A stretch of 64,000 nt of DNA from contig OZ024743.1 in NCBI GenBank assembly GCA_964016885.1, positions 177,832,427-177,896,426 on the forward strand, given 5' to 3'. Numbering within the stretch: position 1 is the first letter of the stretch; every line of letters begins with the position of its first letter. Source of the stretch: Eledone cirrhosa (taxonomy: Eukaryota; Mollusca; Cephalopoda; Octopoda; Eledonidae). This document shows, piece after piece, positions 50,471-61,265 of the stretch. The position numbers and the translations under genes are program-made. Below the pieces are notes generated by a model. That model was not told where the DNA came from. It made no database searches and saw only the letters and a list, made by a program, of their open reading frames with translations.

Positions 50471-51225
50471 GTAGAGTGCTGCACAAATATCTTGGTATAT
50501 TAGGTTAGGTGTCTTAACATTTTGAGAGCGAATACAATCGAGATTTACTTTGTTATTATCGATTCTGGGTCGATGAAATAGAAACCTAATCAAGTATAAA
50601 ATCGATATAACAAACGTTTCCATCCGTGACATTTGCGCCATATTTACCTTTGTAACAAAATATTTTTCAGTACATTGTAAGAAGCGATACCGAATACGAC
50701 CAAAGGATTTTCAAAATATACTGAAACGTTAGTTCTTGTCTGATGACCCTGTGATAAATAGGCGAAATTCCACAATGGTCACCTAAGATAAATATAAATA
50801 AATATACACAGGTACAATAACAACAACCACACATAAACACACACTGGTGAGCAAAGATATAATACAAACACACACAGACTCAGACTCGAACACACACCAA
50901 ACAGAAAACACACATACAAACGCATGTGCAAATAGAGACAAGAATAAATAAAAAAATAGAATAGACATTACAATATAACGGAAGAAAACATAATAGTACC
51001 ACTGATGATGTCACAGGTGTGTCATGAAAGAACTTTGATAGACTATATATATATTCATATCTATAATTTTAACTGTTGATTAATCAATGATAAACATTGA
51101 TTGCCAGCTAATTAACTATGGGGATATGAAATATACAGAAACGAAAACCAATCCAAACCAAACAGTGAGTGGGTTTTATTATTATTTCTAGCAATATTAT
51201 AACAATATGACCCTTCCCAAATATA
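50471..51225. other. No gene found
   Basis: Includes CA-rich low complexity at about 50800-50925. I recognise nothing else. Confidence 0.4.
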
Positions 51226-51227
51226 AC

Positions 51228-51228
51228 A

Positions 51229-51309
<81 letters not shown>
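51228..51309. repeat. (TA)n microsatellite
   Basis: About 80 bp of pure alternating TA. Confidence 0.97.
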
Positions 51310-51311
<2 letters not shown>

Positions 51312-51427
51312 GAAATACGCACACATATTCATATGTATGTGGTGTCCGCTTTAACAAGTGTTGCTCCATGACCGAAAGAGCCAAAATAACTAAAATAATT
51401 AAATTAACTCCATAATCAGAGCTATTT

Positions 51428-51805
51428 ATCAAATTACAAAATCTGAGGAAATAATAGATAAAAATAAACCTATTTTTTCTTCTAAGTCGCGACTGCAGTT
51501 TCACCGATCCATTGTGCACCGAATTCTGCACTATAAAAGTGCATCATCGCTGTGAGGTTGATAAGGCTTATCAAGAGAACCCTCAGAAAAAGGACTGTTT
51601 CTTGACGCGTTCTTAGCAAGTGCGAAAGTTTCATAGGCGGAGGGAGAGATTAACACATAATACAGTGGTAAAAAAGGACTGTTTCTTTCGTAGCAATTGA
51701 GTATTTCTTGATAGGCGGGGAGAGGAATCGGAAAAACTGCAGTCGGGACTTTGAAGAAAAAGTAGGTATATTTTTGTCTATTATTTCCTCATATTTTGTA
51801 ATTTG

Positions 51806-51807
<2 letters not shown>
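51428..51807. repeat. Foldback repeat, arms about 75 bp
   Basis: The left arm 51428-51502 (ATCAAATTACAAAAT start, GACTGCAGTTT end) is the reverse complement of 51734-51807 with a few mismatches. The spacer is about 230 bp and contains the phrase AAAAAGGACTGTTTCTT twice (near 51583 and 51672). Confidence 0.85.
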
Positions 51808-51853
<46 letters not shown>

Positions 51854-51887
51854 CACACACACACGACACACACACACACACACACAC

Positions 51888-51964
<77 letters not shown>
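51808..51964. repeat. (CA)n-(TA)n microsatellite
   Basis: CA repeats with periodic CGACACA interruptions, then a short TA run, directly abutting the foldback. Confidence 0.95.
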
Positions 51965-52150
51965 TTATTTATTAAAATAACAGATTAAAGTTTAAGCAAA
52001 GAATCGCTGCTTTCACCCTTAACTGGATCTTCTAAAACTAAAAAAATCAATCTGTGAACGCAGAAGTAAATATTTCGAAAAACATCGCAACCCAAGGAAA
52101 ACAGGAAGACGATACTTTGGTTCGTGAAGACGTTCCCTGGCAATGAACGG
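51965..52150 (+). repeat. Dispersed repeat, copy 1 (paired with 57753-57931)
   Basis: AACAGATTAAAGTTTAAGCA, GAATCGCTGCTTTCACCCTT and GACGTTCCCTGGCAATGAAC occur in the same order in both copies, with a few substitutions and small indels. Confidence 0.85.
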
Positions 52151-53220
52151 AATATTAATTTAATATTAATTTATCAAATAGAGTTTTCGAGTCATTTACC
52201 GGGGTGATTTCCTAAGTTTTTACTTAACGGCATGTGAGACCTAAATGTATACTTTTGTTTTTGTTTTTTAATTTCCGGTTGATTCTATTTATTTATTTTA
52301 TTTTATTTTATTTTATTTGTAATACTACTGTGCATTCTATTTACTGTCTGGCCCTTACTCACTCATCCACATATATGTCTGTTTACCAACCTTGTAATTA
52401 TAAGTAATTATATATTATATTATGTTAATTATTTTATATTGTATTTGTTATTGTACTATCGATCCTTATTACTTACCGTTGATTATATGTAACATTGTGA
52501 CATGTTAAACTTTATATATCATGTAAGATGTTTATATTTTTGTACCATCATAAATTTGGGGTATTGTACAATTTATTTTTCCTCACCTACTCTGTAACTC
52601 TATATGAATTGATTTGTTAACTTGAATGCCATTATATATTGTATATTATATATGTTATTATATTATTATTATAGTATTATTGTGACATCTATATTGTTTG
52701 TGTAAATTAACCGGAGATTATCTATTCTATTATATTATATTATATTATATAGTATATAATTGTATAGTTTATTATATATTATATGTGCTACTTATAATAA
52801 TATCATATTATTACCTCATGTATATTGGGTATATGTATTATTATTATTATTATTTTTATTCCTATTATGCTTATTTATATTTAAACTCTTAATAAGGTTT
52901 AATTTGTGCTGTTGAAGATGGATATGTGTATTGATGTATGTGTATATGTGCGTACTTGTGCGTACATATATACATATGTATATTGTACCTTTTGATTTTT
53001 ATTGTAATTTTAATATTGGTAAAAGTATATTATATTATATTATATTATATTGTATTATATATAATTCCTGCTCTATATAACCACCTTTGTTTAGCTCTAG
53101 GCTTTTTTTGCTTTGGACTATATTTGTAATATGGTTCTAAATGTTATACACCTCCTTAGTTATTTTTATTATATATTTTTTACCCATAATCTTGCAATAC
53201 TTTAGTGTATGTACACTCCA
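52151..53220. other. Very AT-rich region, no gene found
   Basis: TATTA-, TTTTA- and TATAT-like low complexity. The open frames are tyrosine/isoleucine runs from repeats. Confidence 0.5.
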
Positions 53221-53279
53221 TATTCTTCGGAGTTTCCGGCTTGTATTGGCCGATAATACTTCTTGTTGTTTTAATTGCC

Positions 53280-53304
53280 CTGATGAGTCCTTAATAGGAC
53301 GAAA
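53280..53304 (+). ncRNA. Hammerhead-ribozyme-core-like motif
   Basis: CTGATGA (53280-53286) is followed by GTCC, loop TTAATA, GGAC (a perfect 4-bp stem II) and GAAA (53301-53304), the conserved hammerhead core in correct order. GCC immediately before and GGC at 53312-53314 could make a short stem I, but stem III would then be almost absent and the cleavage site is not convincing. Very short stem III is known for hammerheads in Penelope-like elements. It may be a decayed or minimal copy. Confidence 0.45.
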
Positions 53305-53359
53305 GATTGTTGGCTAATAAAGACTTTTGATGTATTGAATGCTTCTTTGTTTTACTTTC

Positions 53360-53408
<49 letters not shown>
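53360..53408. repeat. (TA)n microsatellite
   Basis: Pure TA run directly before the 316-bp tandem units. Confidence 0.95.
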
Positions 53409-53413
<5 letters not shown>

Positions 53414-54237
53414 TTGGAGCTCTGAAATAGCAATATATATATGGATGTATATATAATGTATTTTGCAATACACTTTATGCTTAATTAAAAGCATTTTGAA
53501 GACCGTAAGCTATTGTTTTAAAGTAGTGACAAATTCACTCACTTTGATCTCAGCAAATAGGGGAGATAAGCCGACAATACTTGTTTCGCTTTGGTTGAAG
53601 CTTATCAAGGCCAACTACCCCACCTGTTTGCTGAGATCATTGATGTTATATTCTTATAGAAATCTAGTAAATAATCAGGAGCTGATTATGCAGAGCGGTT
53701 GTTGGTCAGGCAGAAATTAAAAATTAGAATTGGAGCTCTGAAATAGCAATATATATATGGATGTATATATAATGTATTTTGCAATACACTTTATGCTTAA
53801 TTAAAAGCATTTTGAAGACCGTAAGCTATTGTTTTAAAGTAGTGACAAATTCACTCACTTTGATCTCAGCAAACAGGGGAGATAAGCCGACAAGACTTGT
53901 TTCGCTTTGGTTGAAGCTTATCAAGGCCAACTACCCCACCTGTTTGCTGAGATCATTGATGTTATATTCTTATAGAAATCTAGTAAATAATCAGGAGCTG
54001 ATTATGCAGAGCGGTTGTTGGTCAAGCAGAAATTAAAAATTAGAATTGGAGCTCTGAAATAGCAATATATATATATGGATGTATATATAATGTATTTTGA
54101 AATACACTTTATGCTTAATTAAAAGCATTTTGAAGACCGTAAGCTATTGTTTTAAAGTAGTGACAAGTTCACTCACTTTGATCTCAGCAAACAGGGGAGA
54201 TAAGCCGACAAGACTTGTTTCGCTTTGGTTGAAGCGT
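53409..54237. repeat. Tandem repeat, two full units of about 316 bp and a partial third
   Basis: Each unit starts with TTAGAATTGGAGCTCTGAAA and contains GCATTTTGAAGACCGTAAGC and GAGATAAGCCGACAA. The first offset is 316 bp. The second is 318 bp because of one extra AT in a microsatellite. The third unit stops at GTTGAAGCGTG, where a GT tract begins. An 85-residue frame occurs in each full unit, but it lacks an ATG and resembles nothing known, so I do not call a gene. Confidence 0.92.
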
Positions 54238-54242
54238 GTGTG

Positions 54243-54295
<53 letters not shown>

Positions 54296-54303
54296 TGTGT
54301 GTG
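54238..54303. repeat. (GT)n microsatellite
   Basis: About 65 bp of GT repeats interrupting the third tandem unit. Confidence 0.95.
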
Positions 54304-54339
54304 AGAGAGAGGGTAGCAGAGCTCACGTCATTTCAATAC

Positions 54340-54690
54340 ACGTGTATTAACGCATACACTCGTACACTCACGCATACACATAAAACAACATACACGCCAT
54401 TAAGAATACACACACTTCAACGAACACACAAATATACGAATACATACACACTAGACGCACCACACCCCCATTTTACACAAAGACACACTTCACCAACACA
54501 TATACCCACACAGATACACATCCCACACCATCACTAACACAGACACACCACACCAACACACAGCACACACAGACACACAGCGCACACTATCACTAAAATA
54601 GCCACACCACACCAACATACAGACGCACACCACACATCATCACTAACACAGCAATACACAGATACACACAACAAACATAAACAAACCACC
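54340..54690. repeat. CA-rich low-complexity tract
   Basis: Imperfect CACA/CACAC runs. No gene. Confidence 0.75.
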
Positions 54691-54884
54691 GACGCATTTC
54701 CCCTGAAACTGATCTGCAAAGACAATCCTTTGAATTCTTCACATCTCTTAAATTCTGCCAGCTAACACTTTCAATTGACACCGCAGGTTTTACCAATAAT
54801 TAGATACACACGCCCATCTAACAGCCATTACTTGGTTGGACATAGTTCAGTCTTCATCTTTAATTAGAGACACAGAACCACTAG

Positions 54885-55118
54885 CACCAGCATCATCATA
54901 GCAATCACCACCAGCACCACAACAACCACCGTTACCACTACGACCACCACCACGACCACCACACCACGAACACCACCACCACCACCACCACACCACGAAC
55001 ACCATCACCACCATCACCATCACCACCACCACCATCAGCACCACTATCACCACCACCACCCCACTATCACTATCACCACCACCACAACACCACGAAACAC
55101 ATGCCTGAACGTACACAG

Positions 55119-55145
<27 letters not shown>
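54885..55145. repeat. (CAC)n and (CA)n microsatellite
   Basis: CAC, CACCAT and CACGAA triplet variants over about 200 bp end in a CA run. Confidence 0.9.
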
Positions 55146-55149
<4 letters not shown>

Positions 55150-55437
55150 TAAAGACATCAACTGGCACACTCACAAAATGAAGCACATCTACACACACAA
55201 AGCGCAACACCGGTGAATACTATGTTTGAAAGTGGAATTTTACAGTACAATCAAAAAAATAATTAAACGAATCAACTTAAAGATTATTTTAAAACAATTA
55301 AAAATTTATCAAAAATAAATCTACAAAAAAAAAACAATTAAAAACTATTAAAAAATCTATTAAAATCCTACCGAAATACCGTATCAATATGTAGCAGCCC
55401 AAATGGACTGTATATTAATAGAAAAAAAATGATAAAC
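55146..55437. other. No recognised feature
   Basis: A-rich sequence, nothing classifiable. Confidence 0.35.
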
Positions 55438-55735
55438 CGTAACGCTTTCTGGGACTTTATTTCATCGACCCTGTTTGGATGAAAGCCAAAGGTATTCTCT
55501 GAAGGATGTGGAAATATTAATGATTTCTGATTTAAGCACCAGACCAATAATTTTGGTGGAGGAGAAAGTCAATTAAATCGACCACAGTGCGTTACTGGTA
55601 CTTTATTTTATCGATCCAGTAAAGATGAAAAGCATAGCTAACCTCGGTATGATTTGAACTCAGAACGTAAAAGTCCGTAACTCTAAGCTGCGAAGCATGA
55701 TGTCCGACGCTCTACCGATACTACTAATCTAGCAC
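55438..55735 (-). mobile_element. SINE variant (minus), with an extra fragment on its left
   Basis: The main copy at 55528-55735 holds AAGCACCAGACCAATAATTT, AATTAAATCGACCACAG, GGTACTTTATTTTATCG and the head CTCTACCGATACTACTAATC. A second eroded piece at 55438-55500 has TTTATTTCATCGACCCTG. Confidence 0.75.
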
Positions 55736-56461
55736 CCTTTTGCATTACACTAATATCGTTCTACTATAGAAACGTACTTCAAGTACACGTACGCTATCTG
55801 TTTTCCTTAATTTAAGCAAGATGTCTTTACATCGGTTTACACAACGTTCTCAACATAATCTGAAGTTGGTTAGATAGTTTTCTCCACATCAGACTCTCAC
55901 GAGTTCATCCAATACCCAAAACGACATTACTACTACACAATTATTTTTCTCAGCTAGGTTAATAACTTTGAGTTCAAATAATGGTGTGCATATTTTTATT
56001 AATGTTATTTCAGCGAGGTGGGAATTCTTGCACAGAATGATGGTAAAATTTCAACCCTACACTTTTATTCACCGCGAGCTATACGAGAGCTGATTTTAAT
56101 GATCTTCTGATCTGACTTTGAAGTAACATATTTAATTTTTCTGTTCTCTTTTTTTTTTATTTCCGTGTCAAATTCTTCCATTTAATCTTTTTTTTTCTCA
56201 TCTATTTTTCCAAAGTATAAACAGACATTTTAAGCTACGGATAAAACATATATATATATATATATATCGTTATGAGATATGACTGTAATACAGTCCTACG
56301 CATCTCTGAAACAGAGGGGAATGTTTAACAGCTGGGTGTCCAATTAAATTTGATATGAAGGCAGGAGGGAATCGAAATTTTGTTATGTTGTGAAACAAGA
56401 ACAACGCGTCAACGAAAAACAAGTAGATTAATAAAGCTTTATCTAAAATATTAATATGAAA
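55736..56461. other. No gene found
   Basis: AT-rich sequence with a short TA run near 56250. Confidence 0.4.
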
Positions 56462-56659
56462 CCAATAGTAATAATTGTTTCTACTTTTGGCACAAGGCCA
56501 TCAATTACCAGTACATTACTGGTACTTTATTTTATCTACACCCTAAAGATGAAAGTCAAAGTTAACGTTGGCGGAATTTGAACTCAGACCGTAAAGGGAC
56601 GTAACTATGTTGGAAATCATGGCCTCCGACCTTCTACTGATACTGCCAATAGTAATAAT
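56462..56659 (-). mobile_element. tRNA-derived SINE with 14-bp target duplication
   Basis: The main SINE body in reverse orientation. CCAATAGTAATAAT flanks it at 56462-56475 and 56646-56659, although part of the right copy overlaps the SINE end. Confidence 0.88.
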
Positions 56660-56766
56660 ATACCATTAATGCTTCTGAACCTAGCTGCGTTGTATCTCTT
56701 ATCTATGTTTATATCTGAAAACAATACGCGCATTCAAAAATATAGTGTACTTGCTTGTTTGCATAT

Positions 56767-56791
56767 ATATATATATATATGTTAACCATTT

Positions 56792-56823
<32 letters not shown>
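56767..56823. repeat. (TA)n microsatellites
   Basis: Two TA tracts separated by GTTAACCATTTAAC, which is itself nearly palindromic. Confidence 0.85.
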
Positions 56824-56825
<2 letters not shown>

Positions 56826-56950
56826 AAAAAAGAGAGATATACTCACTCTTGAAACAACTGTAGGTTGTTTCTCATTGCTACCGCTGAAACAAAAGGATGA
56901 TTAGAACACATGACATACAAACAAATCGAGTATTAGTAATATTATTATGA

Positions 56951-57045
56951 CTTTGCCTTTCATCCTTACGGGGTCGATAAAATAAAGTACCAGTAATGCA
57001 GTGGGTAATTGCTGGCCTTGGGCCTTAAGTAGAAACAATTATTAT
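56951..57045 (+). mobile_element. 5'-truncated SINE
   Basis: Only the 3' half is present, from GACTTTGCCTTTCATCCTTA to AAGTAGAAACAATTATT. Truncation at the 5' end is typical of LINE-driven retroposition. Confidence 0.85.
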
Positions 57046-57752
57046 ATTACTAGCAGTGTATCCACGCGTTGCACGGGAAAGAACATTGGTAATAGCACTT
57101 CCAATGAGAAACGTTTATTTGTGAGTGCCTGTTAAAAACTCACGAAAATATACCGACAGGAAACTTGTTTTATTTGGAGAAAATTAAGAAGTTGAAAGTG
57201 CAGTTTAGCTGTCTACGTGCATTGTTCATAGAAATATTGTTGAGCCCCTACTTTTGATACACCTCTGTTTTAGCCTTTTTGATTAAATGTGAAAGAGAAA
57301 GTCACAGGTTAAGTTGGCAGAAGGTTCCTGTGTCATAGCAGTAAGGCGTAGGCTACTTACCTCAAAAGTTCAATCGGACACTTTCCACTAAGTTTCTCTT
57401 TCTCTCTATCCCACTCGGTGCAGTCCCTTGCGAATTTCTTGCGTAGGCCTGGTGTAGATTTGCACCCGATCCATCTGCCCGATGCACATGTCCGCTTTGT
57501 ACGGCTTTTGGAGGAAGGAGTGACCAGCAGTACGTTGTTCAGTATTATTACGAAATTGTGTAGCAGAGAATCCCGCGCGAACTAACAGCTCGGGAGGAAA
57601 CTGCTTACCTCGAAGATTCATTCGCCATCGTTCTTTTCAACGCTCCGTTTAGTTTGTATTTGTTGGTCTACAGTTAGATGAATGGTGCACAAAGGGTTAA
57701 TGTTTATTGGCTAGAAGTGGCAACTGGACTGGCTTGCCTCGCTTATATTATA
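57046..57752. repeat. Unclassified dispersed-element sequence
   Basis: It begins with CTAGCAGTGTATCCACGCGTTGCACGGG-like sequence, a phrase style common at the ends of dispersed animal repeats. I cannot name the family, and the open frames in it are short. Confidence 0.35.
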
Positions 57753-57931
57753 TATTAAAATAACAGATTAAAGTTCAAGCAAAGAATCGCTGCTTTCACC
57801 CTTATTGGGATCTTCTGAAACTAAAAAAATCAATCTGTGAATGCAGAAGTAAATATTTCGAAAAACGTTGCAACCGAAGGAAAACGGCTAGATGATACTT
57901 TGGTTCGTGAAGACGTTCCCTGGCAATGAAC
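57753..57931 (+). repeat. Dispersed repeat, copy 2 (paired with 51965-52150)
   Basis: Same order of AACAGATTAAAGTTCAAGCA, GAATCGCTGCTTTCACCCTT and GACGTTCCCTGGCAATGAAC as copy 1. Confidence 0.85.
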
Positions 57932-58225
57932 GGAAAAAACCGAACGTAATACGTCAGCAATGACGTGTTTGTAATAACGTCGTAATGCAGACAAGCAGAC
58001 ATGCAGACAGATATTATAAGGGCTCGACGTAGATAGATAACCGGCGCCTAACACCCCTTTAACAACAGAAAATCGAAAAATAAAAGCTGCAGTTAATATC
58101 TTTAGACCACAAGAAATATATAAATGCAAGTTTGAAGTCAATCGGAGTAGAAATGTGGATTTGTATAGACTTTGCAAAAATGGGGGGACACACACAGACA
58201 ACTACAGTTTTATATATATATGTAT
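57932..58225. repeat. Probable 3' part of the same dispersed element
   Basis: It continues from copy 2 and ends GGGGGGACACACACAGACAAC, TACAGTTTTATATATATATG, resembling a retroelement terminus. Element class is unknown. Confidence 0.4.
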
Positions 58226-58400
58226 AGATAATTATACACTGAGTGGTTAGAGAATTGGATTCACAATCTTGAGGTTGTGAGTTCGATTCCTGGACCGGGC
58301 GATGCGTTATGTCCTTGAGCAAGACACTTTATTTCACGTTGCTCCTTCTACCTGGAGTTGCAACAGATAGATAGTACTAGCAACTGGAAAGACCGCCGGA
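58226..58400 (+). mobile_element. Second-family SINE with clear tRNA-like head
   Basis: An A-box-like GAGTGGTTAGAGAATTGG and B-box-like GGTTGTGAGTTCGATTCC are spaced as in a tRNA promoter, followed by TCCTTGAGCAAGACACTTTA. It cannot fold into a proper tRNA and has a SINE body. Confidence 0.8.
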
Positions 58401-58697
58401 AACATTCTTTCCTCGGTCCGATTTGACGAAAGTCAATCGATCCTTATATATATATACACATTATTGTTATATTTCGGGAGGGTCATGTTGCCAGTATTCC
58501 CAATAGAAAGAAACGCACACACCATATAATTTTCATTTTATCTTTATTGTTCGTTATTCATTTGTTATATATATTTTTCTCATATTTATGAGTATATAGT
58601 ATATATATGTGTAGTGTATATGTATGTATATTTATGTATGTTTAAGATAGTTATCAATGGTGAATAGACTGGTTGGGGCAATAACGGTCTTATTTAC

Positions 58698-58699
<2 letters not shown>

Positions 58700-58778
<79 letters not shown>
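58700..58778. repeat. (TA)n microsatellite
   Basis: About 80 bp of pure TA. Confidence 0.97.
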
Positions 58779-58784
<6 letters not shown>

Positions 58785-58884
58785 TATCGGTGTAAAAGGT
58801 AAACAGAAATAACAGCACAATCGGTGCAATATGGAAGGAATATATTAGGTTAACACTTGAAATAAAAGGAAAAGTGTCCTAACG

Positions 58885-58908
58885 TTTCGGACGCTAGTCC
58901 TTCATCAG
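58885..58908 (-). ncRNA. Degenerate hammerhead-core-like motif
   Basis: The minus strand reads CTGATGA, then A-GGAC-TAGC-GTCC, then GAAA. The 4-bp stem and both conserved boxes are present, but one extra A lies between CTGATGA and the stem. Flanking stems are not evident. Confidence 0.3.
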
Positions 58909-59030
58909 AAGAAAGAATGAGAAATAAGATAGATTGAAGGGACGGGCGGGGTGGAATTAGAAAAAGTGTCTTTAGATAAAAATAACAGGTCCATTCATGT
59001 TGACATCTCTCGGAAAAAAAAATATATATA

Positions 59031-59269
59031 TAATATAATATAAAACAAAAAATAAGTGATGCATCTGAATTCAATTTATTGTGTTACAACAGTTACGGAC
59101 AGCTTGACATATGATCATTGTGTGGAGACGTGTCCATCGAACCTGTAGATCCAGAATCAGACATATCCACACAATGATCGTTCCTCGAGCTGTCCGCCGG
59201 CGAAACAATTGTAACACACAATAAATTGATTTCAGATGCATCACTGATTTTTCGTTTTATATTATAACA
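59031..59269. repeat. Foldback repeat, arms about 95-100 bp
   Basis: The left arm holds GTGATGCATCTGAATTC and GATCATTGTGTGGA. The right arm holds TCCACACAATGATC and TTTCAGATGCATCAC. Paired coordinates sum to 118292 (inner) and 118300 (outer), so small indels separate the arms. Confidence 0.85.
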
Positions 59270-59339
59270 TACTCTGCTCTGTAAGAGCATAGAGTGCTCA
59301 ACCGGCATACCGCCTATGGATACACCTTAGCTACCATCA

Positions 59340-59340
59340 G

Positions 59341-59421
<81 letters not shown>
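59340..59421. repeat. (CA)n-(TA)n microsatellite
   Basis: A short CA run passes into about 70 bp of TA that abuts the next foldback. Confidence 0.95.
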
Positions 59422-59428
<7 letters not shown>

Positions 59429-59647
59429 TTAGAAATTATAAGCTTTCACCGTATTTTAGACTAAAGATATGTCTAGCCTGATAGTGGGGTTTATAACCCT
59501 CGGAGAAATGGAAAAAGATGAGTGTTGCCGCCCATGTACGGCAACACTCATCTTTTTCCATTTCTCCTAGGGTTATAAACCCCACTATCAGGCTAGAAAT
59601 GTCTTTAGTCTAAAATACGGTGAAAGCTTATAATTCTTAATTTTTAA
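59422..59647. repeat. Near-perfect palindrome, 109-bp arms, 8-nt loop
   Basis: Arms 59422-59530 and 59539-59647 pair throughout with a constant coordinate sum of 119069, so there are no indels. Only a few mismatches are visible. The loop is CCCATGTA. Confidence 0.93.
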
Positions 59648-59705
59648 TTTTCAAACTCGCGCACCGTTTCAAAAACATACTTACATGTTTACATTTATAA
59701 TTTGC

Positions 59706-59736
<31 letters not shown>

Positions 59737-59925
59737 CACGCATTTCATAAGAAATTGAGGAGTTATATCCTATTTAAGAAATAGTACGATCCTTTGGAAT
59801 TTCGGTTTACCTGCCTTAGAAATCGTGACCGTTTCTTCGACCAGCAAGTAGCATGAATACAAATGATATGTTATCTAGATAATAAATGTTGAAATTAAGT
59901 GTAATTATCGATATTTATAATACAA

Positions 59926-60204
59926 ATGACACATGCAAGAGGAATCAGATGTATTGTGCAGAAGAGAAGACTGCGTTGGTATGGACATGTGATTCATATA
60001 GATGATGATCGTTGGGTGAAAATCGGCCAAATAATGGAAGTGGAAGGATGCAGCAATATAGGAAGATTCCGGGAGACCTGGATGGACGTGGTAAAAGCTG
60101 ATCTCAAATCGCTAAAACTCAGAGAGGAGATGATAAAGGAACGTGATAAACGGAGAAATGTTGTACTGAGAAGGACCCATCCAACCCATGCACGCGTAGA
60201 ATAA
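59926..60204 (+). pseudogene. C-terminal tail of a LINE ORF2
   Basis: 92 residues reading RRLRWYGHVIHIDDDRW, GRFRETWMDVVKADLKSLKL and ERDKRRNVVLR. This matches the well-known end of many animal LINE reverse transcriptases (RRLRW-GHV-RM-DDR, GR-R-TW---V--DLK). All upstream domains are missing, as expected for a 5'-truncated insertion. An ATG is present but nothing suggests it is expressed. Confidence 0.75.
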
Positions 60205-60208
60205 CTGA

Positions 60209-60355
60209 CGTATGATGATGTTGATGATAATGATAATGATGACAATGATGATGATGATGATAATGATGATGTTGATGGTAAAAATGATGTAGATGATGAT
60301 GACAATCTTGATGATGATGGGTATCATGACGATGATGATGATGATCGTGATACAA
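60209..60355. repeat. (GAT)n triplet microsatellite
   Basis: Imperfect GATGAT/AATGAT repeats directly follow the LINE tail and may derive from its 3' repeat tail. Confidence 0.9.
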
Positions 60356-60630
60356 GTTTATTTATGATATCTAGATAAGTATTTAGCAGGAAATATTATT
60401 TTGCTGCATATGTCAGAAACTATTTGAGTAGAAAAATTAATTTCTCACCGTAAAATTTGAGTTCAGTATAATACCACAAGTATTGATCTGTTTCCAGCTA
60501 TTCGATTTTACACGAGATTAAATTTTACATGAATACATAAGGTTTTTCTCCTTGTATTATTGTCATCATTTATCATTTGCATTATGTCAAATATAGCACT
60601 AAAGGTAAATTCTCCGACATCTCTATCTCT
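60356..60630. other. No recognised feature
   Basis: AT-rich sequence, nothing assignable. Confidence 0.35.
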
Positions 60631-60707
60631 ATCTCTTTCTCTCTCTGTCTCTCTATCTCTCCCCCCTCTCTCTCTCTCTCGCTCTCTACTTATATATATA
60701 TATATAT
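60631..60707. repeat. (CT)n and (TA)n microsatellite
   Basis: CT-rich sequence passes into TA immediately before the foldback. Confidence 0.85.
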
Positions 60708-60834
60708 AGGAAAAAGTATGACCCCGACGGCAGAGCTCAAGCCGTTTCGACGGCTATTTCTGGACATAAGTATTGCGTCCAGAAAGAGCCGTCGAAACGG
60801 CTTGAGGTCTGCCGTCGGAGTCATACTTTTTCCT
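60708..60834. repeat. Foldback, 58-bp arms, 11-nt loop
   Basis: Arms 60708-60765 and 60777-60834 pair with a constant coordinate sum of 121542 and about three mismatches. The core includes GCCGTTTCGACGGC, itself a small palindrome. Confidence 0.93.
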
Positions 60835-60927
60835 ATTACCCACACTATTACCCTAAGTATTGAGTACTCTGGTGCGTTATGGTCCATCTGGTTCCTTACC
60901 ACAAGTCCTTCGTTATATATATATACA
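60835..60927. repeat. Conserved repeat end shared with 4229-4330
   Basis: ACCCTAAGTATTGAGTACTC, GTTATGGTCCATCTGGTTCC and CTTCGTTATATATATA match the segment near 4260-4330, again followed by TA. Confidence 0.8.
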
Positions 60928-61261
60928 TATAAACATGAATTGAAAGTTTTGAACTGATGAATTTTCATAAAATTTTAGAATTCTCATTGCGCGAACGGTA
61001 AAAACTTCAAACTAAAACTAAATACTAACTAATACTTATTACTAATTTATACTTATTCCTAATTAAACTATTTTTCACTGGGAAAAATTTGTCAGTATTT
61101 TCTTTTCCTTTTTACTAATATATCACAACTCGTGTGTCACACCTCTATTTTTTAAAATATATATATATATCCAGAGAATGTTACGTGAAGTTACTGTAGG
61201 TTCACCCGGGTGAGTACTCGATATTTAGGCTCACGTTAGTATCGGGCTGTAGAGCTAGACA
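60928..61261. other. No recognised feature
   Basis: AT-rich sequence. Confidence 0.35.
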
Positions 61262-61265
61262 GAGT

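Noticed and set aside
52698..53129. Small Tyr-rich membrane-like proteins
   Set aside because: They arise from TATTA-type low complexity, with no supporting motif.
54885..55170. Gly/Val-rich minus-strand frame
   Set aside because: It is the translation of the CAC triplet microsatellite.
58226..58300. Functional tRNA gene
   Set aside because: A-box and B-box motifs are present, but the sequence does not fold into a cloverleaf and continues into a SINE body shared with other loci.
59926..60204. Small host gene of 92 residues
   Set aside because: The sequence matches the stereotyped end of LINE reverse transcriptases and is followed by a triplet repeat, so it is a truncated insertion.
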